Shown one piece after another: positions 8,841 to 17,783 of a stretch of 64,000 nt of DNA. A program made the translations under genes and the position numbers. The stretch comes from Lachnoclostridium sp. UBA5890. Its GTDB lineage: Bacteria; Bacillota; Clostridia; Lachnospirales; Lachnospiraceae. Each line of letters opens with the position of its first letter. The stretch's first letter is position 1. The DNA is taken from the NCBI GenBank assembly GCA_002431395.1, contig DJEU01000032.1, forward strand, positions 1-64,000. The letters are read 5' to 3'. The notes beneath the pieces were generated by a model that saw only the letters and a program-made list of their open reading frames with translations, was not told where the DNA came from and searched no databases.

Positions 8841-9614
8841 CTATACTGTCAACACATATTTGTGATTCTTCTCTTGTATTACGTCTAGTTTCACACCATA
8901 CAACAACTCCAATGTCTCGGGTGTGATCACCTCATCCGGCTCACCGCACACAGCGACTTTCCCCCCCTGCAGACCAATAATATAATCCGAATAATGAATC
9001 GCCTGATTGATCTCATGGAGAACCATTACAATCGTCATGCCATATTGCTGATTCAATGTTTTTACCAGTCTTAAAATCTCAAGCTGATACCGGATATCGA
9101 GATACGTCGTTGGCTCGTCTAAAAACAGCATCTTGGTATTCTGCGCGATCGCCATAGCGATCCATACACGCTGTCTCTGTCCGCCGGACAATTTTCCGAT
9201 CTCGCGGTCTTTCAATTCTTGCAGATGGGTCACTTCGAGTGCCTGATGAATCCATTTTTCATCTTCTTCCCGGCTGTCATGAAACGCCTTTCTATGCGGC
9301 GTTCTTCCGAGCGCTACCAGCTCCTGAACGGTCATATCGTCTGCCGCCGTGTTATACTGATGAACGATCGCTGCTTTTTTCGCAAACTCATTTAAAGGCA
9401 TGCCTCCGATGTTCTTTTTCTGGAAAAAAATCTTTCCCCGGTCCGGATATAAATTTTTCGTCATCAGCGAAAATAAGGTGGATTTTCCACAGCCATTCGC
9501 CCCTAAGATCGTCGTTATCTTTCCTTCCGGTATTTCCAACGAAATATTATTTAAAATTTTCTTTTTTCCATAGGAAAATGACAATTCTTTTACTTTCATC
9601 ATATACTCACTCAT
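8841..9614 (-). CDS. ABC importer ATPase, FecE/HmuV type (heme or siderophore)
   Basis: This 257-residue ATPase drives the iron-complex importer formed with the adjacent permease and lipoprotein. Walker A is 'GANGCGKSTLF' (near residue 35), the signature '[17 protein letters not shown]', Walker B 'MLFLDEPTTYLDI' and the switch histidine is in 'IVMVLHEINQAI', all typical of FecE/FhuC ATPases. The start has AGGAGG upstream and lies 11 bases after the permease gene. Substrate specificity is inferred from the IsdE-like binding protein and NEAT proteins of the same operon, which point to heme. Confidence 0.92.
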   Translation of the reverse strand: MSEYMMKVKELSFSYGKKKILNNISLEIPEGKITTILGANGCGKSTLFSLMTKNLYPDRGKIFFQKKNIGGMPLNEFAKKAAIVHQYNTAADDMTVQELVALGRTPHRKAFHDSREEDEKWIHQALEVTHLQELKDREIGKLSGGQRQRVWIAMAIAQNTKMLFLDEPTTYLDIRYQLEILRLVKTLNQQYGMTIVMVLHEINQAIHYSDYIIGLQGGKVAVCGEPDEVITPETLELLYGVKLDVIQEKNHKYVLTV

Positions 9615-9625
9615 TTTCCTGCCTC

Positions 9626-10612
9626 CTAATTCTTTTTGCTCTTTCGCAGCAAAATAATGAAAAACGGACCGCCAAAGATACTCATAATGATCGATGCCTT
9701 GACTTCATATGGCATTGCGATCGTCCTTCCTACGGTATCTGCCGCGAGAAATATAAAGGCTCCCAGGATGGCAGAAAAAGGAATTAATTTCTTGTGATCA
9801 CTTCCCACTAACAGCCGTCCCATATGCGGAACAATCAAGCCAAGGAAACTGATGCTTCCGGCTACTGCCGTCGAAATACTCGCTAAGATCACCGCGATAA
9901 ACGAAATGCAGATACGGGATCGATTTACATTTATTCCCAGTCCTCTTGCTGTCTTGTCTTCCAATTGCAGTAAATTACAGGATTTTCGTGAAAGAAATGC
10001 GAGAATCAATCCTACTGCCACATACGGAATGAGCAGCCGCACATCCTCCCATGTTTTCTGTGTTATGTTCCCTTCTACGACGGAGGCAACCCCCTGGCGT
10101 TCTCCGCCGGTCAACGCATTTATAGCTTTGGCAGCACTGCTGAAAAAGGCATCCATCGCCACACCCGTCAGAATGATGCGGAGCGGACTCAGTCCGCCTT
10201 TCCACGAAAACACGTAGACCAGAAGAAACGCTGCCATTCCTCCGGCGCAGGCAAATAACGGAGTAAGGAAATAGCAGGACGGCAAAAAGACGCTGACACA
10301 GACCGCCATCAAGCCGGCGCCGCTTGAAACACCGATGATTCCGGGATCTGCCAGCGGATTTTTCAATACCGCCTGAAGAAGCACACCCGATACTGCTACG
10401 GCCGCCCCGGCAAGCATTGCGATCAAAATGCGGGGGAGGCGGAGATCATACACCGTCGCCACATTGGGATCGTATTGTACAAACAGCCCGCGGAACAATT
10501 GATGAAGTGTCAGTTTTAAACTTCCCATCTGTGCCGAGACCAAAAACATTCCCACTAAAAGCAGCAAAACAACCGCATAGGATAAGACCACTTTCCGCAT
10601 TTTCTTACTCAT
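9626..10612 (-). CDS. FecCD-family permease (IsdF-like heme importer)
   Basis: The 328-residue polytopic protein is a BtuC/FecCD permease. It shows the family hallmarks 'RLPRILIAMLAGAAVAVSG', 'LLQAVLKNPLADPGIIGVSS' and the C-terminal 'ISFLGLIVPHMGRLLVGSDH' coupling region, with about ten membrane helices. It likely dimerises and works with the ATPase 11 bases downstream. Its ATG overlaps the end of the lipoprotein gene by eight bases. No usual residue is missing. Heme is the inferred substrate because the partner binding protein is IsdE-like. Confidence 0.92.
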   Translation of the reverse strand: MSKKMRKVVLSYAVVLLLLVGMFLVSAQMGSLKLTLHQLFRGLFVQYDPNVATVYDLRLPRILIAMLAGAAVAVSGVLLQAVLKNPLADPGIIGVSSGAGLMAVCVSVFLPSCYFLTPLFACAGGMAAFLLVYVFSWKGGLSPLRIILTGVAMDAFFSSAAKAINALTGGERQGVASVVEGNITQKTWEDVRLLIPYVAVGLILAFLSRKSCNLLQLEDKTARGLGINVNRSRICISFIAVILASISTAVAGSISFLGLIVPHMGRLLVGSDHKKLIPFSAILGAFIFLAADTVGRTIAMPYEVKASIIMSIFGGPFFIILLRKSKKN

Positions 10613-11606
10613 TTCCTGTTTTCTCCTTTTCCTCGTAAAAAAGTTTTTCCAGCATTTCTACCGCTTCCGGGTATTGAAAAGAAGCACTCATGCCAAAAAG
10701 ATCATACGGCAGATCGTACACTTTTCCGTCTTCTACCGCTTTAAAATGCTTCCAGATACTGCTGTTTTTAAACTCCTTGTCAAACATTCGGACGACATCT
10801 TCCGGCATCGCGTGGGCAGCGCGGAGAATAATATCCGGTTCTTTCGTTTTCATATCTTCTGTATTGACATTAATAAAATCCTTGTCGCTGTCTTCGTAAA
10901 CATTTTTGCCACCAGCCAGTTCCACAAGATTTCCTACATACGAACGCGGGGTCGCGATCACATAGCTTCCCGGCATTCCCATCAAGATCAGCACGCGGGG
11001 TTTGGTTTTCCCTTGAATTCTTTCTTCCAGTTTCTGATGAAAGCCGTCAAATTCCCGAACCATCTTCTGTGCTTTTTCTTTCCGTCCAAAGATTGTACCA
11101 AGTTCTTCGATGGAACGGTACATTCCCTGCACACTCTGCAGATTGACGAATGCCCAGTCGCAGCCAATCGTCTCATACTTTTTTTGCAGGTCACTCTGAA
11201 GAGAAGCCGGGCTCAATATCCAGTCCGGCTGCAACGAAGAGATTTTTTCCATATCCGGACTCATCGCACTTCCTATGGTTTCCGTATTAGCGTATTTTTC
11301 CGGTAACTTCGTCACTTTCGATGAGCTGACACCCACCAGTTCGAGATCCAGTTTATTACATATTTCCACCGTTGCCGGCGAAGTGGCGATCACCCGCGGT
11401 GTTCTTCCCAGGGCATTTACTTTTGCCTGTGCCGCCGTAACGGCTTCGTTCTCACTTTCTGCCTTCTGCGACGGTGACTCTGCCGCTGACACTGCTCCGG
11501 AACTTACTGCCGTTTCTCCGGTAGTCTGTGGATGCTGGTCCACACAGCCGCAGAGAAATATCATGCACAAAATGGCTAAGACAAGAACAAGACGTTTACT
11601 CGTCAT
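10605..11606 (-). CDS. IsdE-like heme-binding lipoprotein
   Basis: The 333-residue protein starts with a lipoprotein signal ending 'CMIFLCGC', so it is anchored to the outer face of the membrane, followed by a short charged linker and a class III substrate-binding fold beginning 'RVIATSPATVEICNKLDLE'. The sequence follows staphylococcal IsdE closely, including 'MSPDMEKISSLQPDW' and 'RAAHAMPEDV'. In IsdE heme iron is held by a methionine and a histidine; both positions appear kept here as the Met of 'SAMSPDM' and the His of 'RAAHAM'. The start at 11606 follows GAGGAG and overlaps the upstream gene by 11 bases; a longer frame would spoil the signal peptide. Confidence 0.88.
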   Translation of the reverse strand: MTSKRLVLVLAILCMIFLCGCVDQHPQTTGETAVSSGAVSAAESPSQKAESENEAVTAAQAKVNALGRTPRVIATSPATVEICNKLDLELVGVSSSKVTKLPEKYANTETIGSAMSPDMEKISSLQPDWILSPASLQSDLQKKYETIGCDWAFVNLQSVQGMYRSIEELGTIFGRKEKAQKMVREFDGFHQKLEERIQGKTKPRVLILMGMPGSYVIATPRSYVGNLVELAGGKNVYEDSDKDFINVNTEDMKTKEPDIILRAAHAMPEDVVRMFDKEFKNSSIWKHFKAVEDGKVYDLPYDLFGMSASFQYPEAVEMLEKLFYEEKEKTGNE

Positions 11607-13071
11607 CGTCTTCCATCTCCTCTCCCCATCTGCGCCAGTTTCTCCGGAAATAATATACGAGTGCCGCCGCTGCTGCAAGCAGTATCAATCCGGAAACACA
11701 CATTGCGATTATCAACGTGATCATCCATTGTAACATTGTCATCGCATCCTTTTGTTCTTGGTTTTCCTGCGTTTCTGTCGTTTCTGCAGTTTCCTGTTTT
11801 TGTGTCGAAAGCCGGAGTCCTTCGGTGTAATCCGCTACACTCTGTGTCTCGATAGAAGCCGTCTCGACCTCCTGTGTTTGTCCATTTTTTAACGAAGCAT
11901 AAAAGATTACGTTTCGCTCCATCGGTTTTACATACATCGAAATTTTCACGATGGGATCTTCACAGGAAACCGATAATGTGACATACGAAAATGTTCCGTT
12001 TTCATCCTGTCCCTGTCCAATCGTTTTCGCAGTTACCTTCTCCCAGGTCACCTCTCCCCGGTTTTGAATCCAGAAAGTATGCTCTGAGGTATAATCCATC
12101 AAATGCAGTTTCAAGGTAAGCTGACTGCTTCCATTTTCCGATTTTTCCCACTTTGCTTTTTTGTCAATGGCACTTTCTGCCATTCCCTGACCGGTTGCCG
12201 ATGCCTGCTCTCCTCCGGCATCTTCAATCTTTCCAGTCACCGGATGACGATAGCTGACAGCGATTTGACAATTCATTTTTACTTCATCTGACGTGGATTT
12301 TGTCTTTTGATCTGCTTTTTTCATCTCATTGGAAATGCGATGGGTACCGTCTTCCACATTTTGTACATTTTTCTTTGCTGACTGCTTCGTTTTTTTTGTA
12401 TTCTTTTTCTGTTTTTTTACTTCCTTCGTTTTTTTTGTTGCATGCGTTTTTTGTGTCGGCGCTGCCGTCTTTTGAGCCACTGCCTTCTCTGTCTTTGTCA
12501 GCGTGGACCAGTCGAGGATCAATTTAGCAAACTGTTCCCCGCTTCCCTTGCTGAGGCTTTCCATAACCGGCACATAGATGCGTGTCCAGATCTGTTTGCA
12601 GTCCTGTGTGATGGGAATCTGTATTGTATGTGGATATTTTTTTCCTCTTACCGTCTCATCTTTTCCGGTTTCCGGCTGGTTAAATGCATCATAATTTTCA
12701 TAATACTGTAAAACCTCGGCTGACTCTGCCTTTTTCCCCTCAGGAACCGTTTTATCATCCACGGCATCCGGATAATAGGTAAAGCCATACAGATACCCTT
12801 TCCAGGCTCCGCTGGAAATCGGCTGCAGAGTGATGCGAAGAACCATCTTATCACCTGTTTTTACGATTTTCATCGGCTGAGACAATGCTGCATTTCCCAT
12901 TGATGGCTGATCCTGTGATGCATGCCACAGTTTTCCACTGATGGTATAGACACCGTCGTCCAGCTGGGTAACCGCTTTAGCATCCTTCTCCTGTCGTATA
13001 CTGACCGCAAAAAGTGTCAGTAAAAACACGATTCCCAGTATGACCCCTTTTCTCTTTTGCTTCATTCGCAT
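11596..13071 (-). CDS. Membrane-anchored NEAT plus Shp-type heme-binding protein
   Basis: This 491-residue surface protein has a signal peptide (to about residue 33), a NEAT domain ('DDGVYTISGKLWHA' to 'KLILDW', about 37-190), a very lysine-rich linker, a second domain that matches streptococcal Shp (about 265-400), then a spacer, a membrane helix near 450-472 and a basic tail. The Shp match rests on 'YRHPVTGKIEDAGGE', 'GQGMAES' and 'SMYVKPMERNVIFYASL'. Shp holds heme with two methionines, and both lie in stretches preserved here. It probably hands heme from surface receptors to the lipoprotein. AGGAG stands eight bases before the ATG. Confidence 0.85.
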   Translation of the reverse strand: MRMKQKRKGVILGIVFLLTLFAVSIRQEKDAKAVTQLDDGVYTISGKLWHASQDQPSMGNAALSQPMKIVKTGDKMVLRITLQPISSGAWKGYLYGFTYYPDAVDDKTVPEGKKAESAEVLQYYENYDAFNQPETGKDETVRGKKYPHTIQIPITQDCKQIWTRIYVPVMESLSKGSGEQFAKLILDWSTLTKTEKAVAQKTAAPTQKTHATKKTKEVKKQKKNTKKTKQSAKKNVQNVEDGTHRISNEMKKADQKTKSTSDEVKMNCQIAVSYRHPVTGKIEDAGGEQASATGQGMAESAIDKKAKWEKSENGSSQLTLKLHLMDYTSEHTFWIQNRGEVTWEKVTAKTIGQGQDENGTFSYVTLSVSCEDPIVKISMYVKPMERNVIFYASLKNGQTQEVETASIETQSVADYTEGLRLSTQKQETAETTETQENQEQKDAMTMLQWMITLIIAMCVSGLILLAAAAALVYYFRRNWRRWGEEMEDDDE

Positions 13072-13086
13072 ACTTTTTGCTCCTTT

Positions 13087-14148
13087 TTAACCGTTGATCT
13101 TTGCTTTTTTCGCTCCTGCCTGTTTCAGCTGTTTTTTGAGGCTTTTCTGATTCTTTTTGGAAATGCCTTTTGGTAGACGAATTGTTTTTAACTTCGAACA
13201 TCCCAGGAATGCTTTCTTCCCAATTTTTATAATATTCTTTCCTACGGTTACCTGCGTCAGTTTTTTACAGTTTTTTGCCGCTTGTCTTCCAATTTCTGTC
13301 ACCTTATAATTTTTTCCCTGTATTTTGACCGTTGCCGGTATGGTTATTTTTTTTACCTTTTTGTCTACCTGTACGAGGGTCGCTTTGTTGTCCTTTAAAA
13401 CCTGATAGGTAGCCCCTTTACTCGTCACTTTTTTCACAGTATCTTTCGCCGTTTCCGGAGTTGTGCTGACTTGCGGTGCAGCCGGTGTCGGAGCCGGTGT
13501 TTTTTCTTCCCGGTTTGCCGGATTTACAAAATCCGGATCCGCTTCTGCTGTTTTCACTGCCTGTGAAAGTTCTAATTTCAAATATACATTTTGTGTTCCT
13601 GCGCCCGGTGTAATCGAGTTCATAACCGGAACGGTGATACGAAGCGGAACAAATCCATCGGTCATTGCCTCCGCATTTGGTGTAAAACTTACTACCGCCG
13701 GATAATTGGTTCCGTAATCATCGGAAACAAGACTTCCATCCGTATACGTCTGCCTCTGTAAAACCGTTACATCTTTCACGGTTCCTTCCGGATTTCCGGA
13801 AACATTTTTCTGATATCCGGTTTCAAAAGACTGGAGAGATCCCAGATATCCCTTTATCGTTCCCATCGTCATTCCATGAAATGTCAAAGTAAGTGATACC
13901 TTTCCTTCTTTTACATCCATTTTCACAACCGGATCCAACGCAGAGTCTGCCATGGATTTTGTCTTCTGGTCTGTTTTATACAGCGCTCCCGGCACTTTAT
14001 AGGTGCCATCTTCAAAGGCCTGCTTTGTTTCTTCTGCCTGAACCGTTTCTTCCGGAACCGTCACCCCTGTCACTCCAAACATAAGGGCTGCTGCGGTAAC
14101 TACTGTCATTGCTTTCCGTAATACGTTATTATGTAAAATCGTTCTCAT
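13087..14148 (-). CDS. Secreted NEAT protein with C-terminal LRR_5 repeats
   Basis: The 353-residue protein has a signal peptide ending near 'EETVQAEE', one NEAT domain ('EDGTYKVPGALYKTD' through 'NVYLKLELS', roughly residues 45-205), a proline-threonine linker and three BspA-type leucine-rich repeats ('KKLTQVTVGKNIIKIGKKAF', 'KLKTIRLPKGIS'). The NEAT domain lacks the YxxxY heme motif of Isd proteins; a Met in 'RITVPVMNS' sits at the equivalent strand. There is no membrane anchor or LPXTG motif, so it may be a soluble hemophore or be held by its very basic C-terminus. Start chosen for AAGGAG six bases upstream. Confidence 0.82.
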   Translation of the reverse strand: MRTILHNNVLRKAMTVVTAAALMFGVTGVTVPEETVQAEETKQAFEDGTYKVPGALYKTDQKTKSMADSALDPVVKMDVKEGKVSLTLTFHGMTMGTIKGYLGSLQSFETGYQKNVSGNPEGTVKDVTVLQRQTYTDGSLVSDDYGTNYPAVVSFTPNAEAMTDGFVPLRITVPVMNSITPGAGTQNVYLKLELSQAVKTAEADPDFVNPANREEKTPAPTPAAPQVSTTPETAKDTVKKVTSKGATYQVLKDNKATLVQVDKKVKKITIPATVKIQGKNYKVTEIGRQAAKNCKKLTQVTVGKNIIKIGKKAFLGCSKLKTIRLPKGISKKNQKSLKKQLKQAGAKKAKING

Positions 14149-14164
14149 CGTATTCTCCTTCCAT

Positions 14165-14998
14165 CTATATCGTAATTGAAAATAGTGCAATGGATTCGGG
14201 CATATGCATTTTTCCTACCGAACACTGCATTTTTATCTTTGCTGTTCCGGTCATAAATTGACCAACTCCCGTTCCACAATTTACAAATTCCAAAGCATTG
14301 GCCGGAAAGGAGATATAATCTCCCTTCCGGTTTGCCTGTTTGAATCCTTGTCCATCAAAGTATTGAAATAAACTCACTTCGCCTGTCATCGAATGGCCAT
14401 CCATTCCTGAATTTGCCACCATCGGAACCGCCTTTAACTGAACGGTTCCCTCTCCCTGTCTGACAATCAGCTTACACGGATTTTCAAATCCCTGATTTGC
14501 CATCGAAAGGATATTTCCTCCCTCGGGATCCAGGCGGTAAAATACAAACGTACAGTCGTAGTCGCCTTCGTGCATGATCTTGCATAAAATGTTGCCGCTG
14601 AAATTGTTCTCGCCGCGCAGCCCTCTTTTTATGCGGTAACGCTCATTGGCGTCTTTCAGCACTTTCATCGTCTGTTCACTTGTATTCATTGCCCAATATA
14701 TGGCATCCTGTCTCGCATATTCCTCTTCGACACCTTCGTACAGAAGATGGGTGATGCAGATGGAAATTTTTTCCTCATACTCTTCCGCCTTCATCTCCCC
14801 CATCCGGGTAAGCCGGGGATGTCTGTCCACACTTTTATCGGCAAGTCCTTCCGATTCGAGCGCGGTCATGATCCGGCTTACCTGATACGGTTTTAATGCC
14901 AGACTCTTTGCGATATAAGAAACGGTGCGTTCCTTTTCTTCCGGCGAATGTAACGCCATCAATACTTGTAATTTTAATACCAAAGATTCATCTGTCAT
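14165..14998 (-). CDS. DtxR-like winged-helix regulator fused to a NEAT-like domain
   Basis: The 277-residue cytosolic protein has no signal peptide or membrane helix. Residues 25-70 form a winged helix ('VSYIAKSLALKPYQVSRIM', then 'PRLTRMGEMKAEEYE') like that of DtxR/MntR repressors, and 71-120 follow their dimerisation helices. The MntR metal ligands of that region (Glu99, Glu102, His103) align here with Ile, Ala and Met ('QDAIYWAMNTS'), so metal binding is probably lost. Residues 145-277 are beta-rich and match NEAT spacing: 'SMANQGFENPCKLIV', 'GTVQLKAVPM', 'GEVSLFQYFDG' and 'GTAKIKMQCSVGKMHM'. I infer a heme-responsive regulator of its own operon. The NEAT call is by eye and needs structure-level support. 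Confidence 0.7.
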   Translation of the reverse strand: MTDESLVLKLQVLMALHSPEEKERTVSYIAKSLALKPYQVSRIMTALESEGLADKSVDRHPRLTRMGEMKAEEYEEKISICITHLLYEGVEEEYARQDAIYWAMNTSEQTMKVLKDANERYRIKRGLRGENNFSGNILCKIMHEGDYDCTFVFYRLDPEGGNILSMANQGFENPCKLIVRQGEGTVQLKAVPMVANSGMDGHSMTGEVSLFQYFDGQGFKQANRKGDYISFPANALEFVNCGTGVGQFMTGTAKIKMQCSVGKMHMPESIALFSITI

Positions 14999-15005
14999 AA
15001 AGTTC

Positions 15006-17768
15006 TCATTTCTTTCCTTTTGCTTTTTTTACTGCTGAAAATGCACTATATACCGTTCCGGCTTCTGTCTTTTTGTAAGCACGTACTTTGTAATAATACG
15101 TTTTTCCGGATTTTGCCTTTTTATCCGTAAAGGAAACTCCTTTTGTTTTCTTCACAAGTTTGTATTTTCCTTTTTTGGATGTTGCGCGGTATACCTGGTA
15201 TCCATCTGCTTTTTTCACAGATTTCCAGCTGAGTTTTGCCGATTTTTTCTTTCTTGTGATCGACAATTTCTTTACTTTTGCCAGTTTCACTGCTTTTGCT
15301 TTGGATGCTGTCGTCTTCGGTGTCTCCTGTGGTGCTGTCACCTGCTGGGAATTGTCGGCTGGTGTTTTTGTTGGCTCCGGTGATACAGCCGGTGTCGTAG
15401 ATGGTGCCGCAGAAGCTGCCGGTGTCTCTGTAGGAACTGCCGGATTGGATGCTTCTGTATTGCATTCTGCGGAACATGCCGTAAAGCGGTACTGCATCAT
15501 TCCATTCAATGTTGTGCTGACCTGTTTTACTACGCGGTAGATACCGGATTCTTCCAACTTAAATGTAGTTTTTAAAGCCTCAGCTACTTTACCGGTTTCG
15601 GATTCTGAAACATCGCTCCAGCTTCCATCTGCATTTTTCTTCTGCAGTGTTGTAACGATCTCCCAGTCATATTTTTCTGACATGATCTCATTGATCGTCT
15701 TATCTGCCAGACCATTCTGCTCCAGCATTGTTTTGTAATCTTCAACGGTTTCAAGTTCTCGTTTTTCATCGCTTGCCGTCATATCGTACCAGTATACAAG
15801 ATCCAGCATGCTGAGTTCCTGCTGCAAGGTAAGCTCTTTGTCGCCTGTCTTTTCCAGTTTCATCGAAAGAGCCGTTTTCTGTGGGTAAAATTTATTGATG
15901 CTGACATCGCATTTTTTCATCAATGCCGGATCTACCACGCGGATATTATTCAGTGTAATATCCAATTTCTGTAATTTTCTGTCGTCTCTTCCGTTATCCA
16001 GATTGTCCGGAAAAGCATCTCCGGATACATTTGTTAACTGGTTATCATGAAAATCAATAGAAAGCATCTTTTTATTGTTTGCAAATGTTCCAGCCGGTAC
16101 ATTTTCTATGTAGTTTTTCATAAAGTTAACTTCCGACAAATTTTCCATTTTTGAATAATCCACTGTCGTAATATCGGTAAGCAGGTTATTATAAGCGATC
16201 AATTTGCGAAGTGCCTTGGCATCATTGATGCATTCCGGCAATGTCTCAAACTGGTTGTCTGCAATGTTTATAAAATCCAATGCTTTCTTATCGGCAAACA
16301 AACCATCCGGAAGTGCGCGAAGCATATTTCCGGAAAGTCCGATCTGCTGTAAACCGGTATCTCCATCCAATGCACCTTTTTCTATCGTAATAATGTCATT
16401 GTTGTCGAGTTCGAGATATTTCAACTCGGCAAGGCCTGAAAAATCATCCTTAGATACGGAAGTCAGGTTATTGGCACGAAGATTGATCCACTCGATATGC
16501 TTATTGTTTTTAAACAGATCTTTTGGCAGTGAGATCAACTTGTTTGTATTCAAATATACATACTGCAGATTTGTCATATTGTCAAAAAATCCTTCCGGAA
16601 TTTCAACCAGATTGTTTTCGGACAGATCAATGCTTGTAACTTTGTCCGTCAGATCTTTCAACATACTGATATCGGTCAAACCACAGTTGGACAGATTCAA
16701 TTCTTCGGAAATATTCTGAATCTCTTCCACACTGATCGTTCCGTCTTCGTCGGTATCATATCCGCGTTCGATCAACGCATCCACCAATGCTTCTTTTCCG
16801 GTTTTTACATAGCCTTTCCAGCCTTTTTCAATCGAAGTAAATACAAGATCTGCCTTCGTATATTTGCTGTAATCGCCTTTATCTTTTTCGCTGCCGCCCA
16901 TCATGGTAACCAAGGCTGCTGCCTGATGTTTGCCGGCAAGGTTGCTAATGTCCATCGTGTATTCGTTTGCTGCGTCTCCATTTGCTGTCTTTGTAGCCTC
17001 TGCAAATGTTCCATCTGACGAAATACTGAAATCAAGCATTGCGCTTGCATATAAATTATTGAGCATGGACAATTTCATCGCACCATCTTTTACTGTCAAT
17101 TTTACTCGTGGTGCAAAGAAGCCGCCAAGCATGGATTCTTCTTCCGATCCTTCTTTGTAAGCCTGAAAGGACACGGTATATTCTCCATCTTCTGTCGGAT
17201 TTTCAATCCCCGGTGTCTCTACGGTTCCCGGCGTAGCAGATGGCTTTGGACTCTCTGCTACAGAAGTTTCCACGTCCGGTGTCTCCGATCCTGCATTTCC
17301 ACTTTCATCGCTCTGATCTACAAATGTATAGGTATCCCCGCTTTTTAAAACGTGAATCGTCTTTTTGGCATATCCTTCTGCTGTGATTTCTATCGTATTG
17401 ACTCCATCAACAAATGCACCAAGATACACTTTTAAGCCATCTAAATAACCAAATTCATAGACGATGGAAGAGTCTTCTGCGTTCCAGTCTTTTACATATT
17501 CTTTTCCATTTACGCTAAGAGAAGTAACTGCATTTTCATAATCTGAATAATGCTCTATCTCCGGAAAACAAATTCCATCCAACACACCTGCCCAGTTTGG
17601 TTCCGCCACTATCTTGGTTACCTGTGGTCCTGTTTTCAGGGTCTTTACGGATGCTTCTGTCTTTTTGCTCTGCACTGCCGCATACGTTCCTACGCTGGTT
17701 TGTGGAACAAGCAGTACGGCACTCAAAAGAAGTGCGCCCATACGTCGAATCATTTTTTGATTTTTCAT
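15006..17768 (-). CDS. Surface hemoglobin/heme receptor: HID-NEAT-EF-hand-LRR-Fn3
   Basis: The 920-residue secreted protein has, in order, a signal peptide, a DUF1533-type hemoglobin-interacting domain like those of streptococcal Shr ('YENAVTSLSVNGKEY' and 'NTIEITAEGYAKKTIHV', about 45-145), a Pro/Thr/Ser linker, a NEAT domain ('EDGEYTVSFQAYKEG' to 'YTKADLVFTSIEKGW', about 195-320), an EF-hand loop 'DTDEDGTISVEE', ten or more leucine-rich repeats (about 345-640), a beta domain shared with its neighbour, a second linker and a basic Fn3 domain. NEAT plus LRR recalls Bacillus cereus IlsA. The ATG at 17768 follows GGAGG; a TTG further up lies inside that site. No LPXTG or SLH anchor is seen. Confidence 0.82.
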   Translation of the reverse strand: MKNQKMIRRMGALLLSAVLLVPQTSVGTYAAVQSKKTEASVKTLKTGPQVTKIVAEPNWAGVLDGICFPEIEHYSDYENAVTSLSVNGKEYVKDWNAEDSSIVYEFGYLDGLKVYLGAFVDGVNTIEITAEGYAKKTIHVLKSGDTYTFVDQSDESGNAGSETPDVETSVAESPKPSATPGTVETPGIENPTEDGEYTVSFQAYKEGSEEESMLGGFFAPRVKLTVKDGAMKLSMLNNLYASAMLDFSISSDGTFAEATKTANGDAANEYTMDISNLAGKHQAAALVTMMGGSEKDKGDYSKYTKADLVFTSIEKGWKGYVKTGKEALVDALIERGYDTDEDGTISVEEIQNISEELNLSNCGLTDISMLKDLTDKVTSIDLSENNLVEIPEGFFDNMTNLQYVYLNTNKLISLPKDLFKNNKHIEWINLRANNLTSVSKDDFSGLAELKYLELDNNDIITIEKGALDGDTGLQQIGLSGNMLRALPDGLFADKKALDFINIADNQFETLPECINDAKALRKLIAYNNLLTDITTVDYSKMENLSEVNFMKNYIENVPAGTFANNKKMLSIDFHDNQLTNVSGDAFPDNLDNGRDDRKLQKLDITLNNIRVVDPALMKKCDVSINKFYPQKTALSMKLEKTGDKELTLQQELSMLDLVYWYDMTASDEKRELETVEDYKTMLEQNGLADKTINEIMSEKYDWEIVTTLQKKNADGSWSDVSESETGKVAEALKTTFKLEESGIYRVVKQVSTTLNGMMQYRFTACSAECNTEASNPAVPTETPAASAAPSTTPAVSPEPTKTPADNSQQVTAPQETPKTTASKAKAVKLAKVKKLSITRKKKSAKLSWKSVKKADGYQVYRATSKKGKYKLVKKTKGVSFTDKKAKSGKTYYYKVRAYKKTEAGTVYSAFSAVKKAKGKK

Positions 17769-17783
17769 TGTAGTATCCTCCAA

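Noticed and set aside
12300..12500. Frameshift in the lysine-rich part of the NEAT-Shp gene
   Set aside because: The frame is open throughout and both flanking domains are in the same frame; it is a low-complexity linker.
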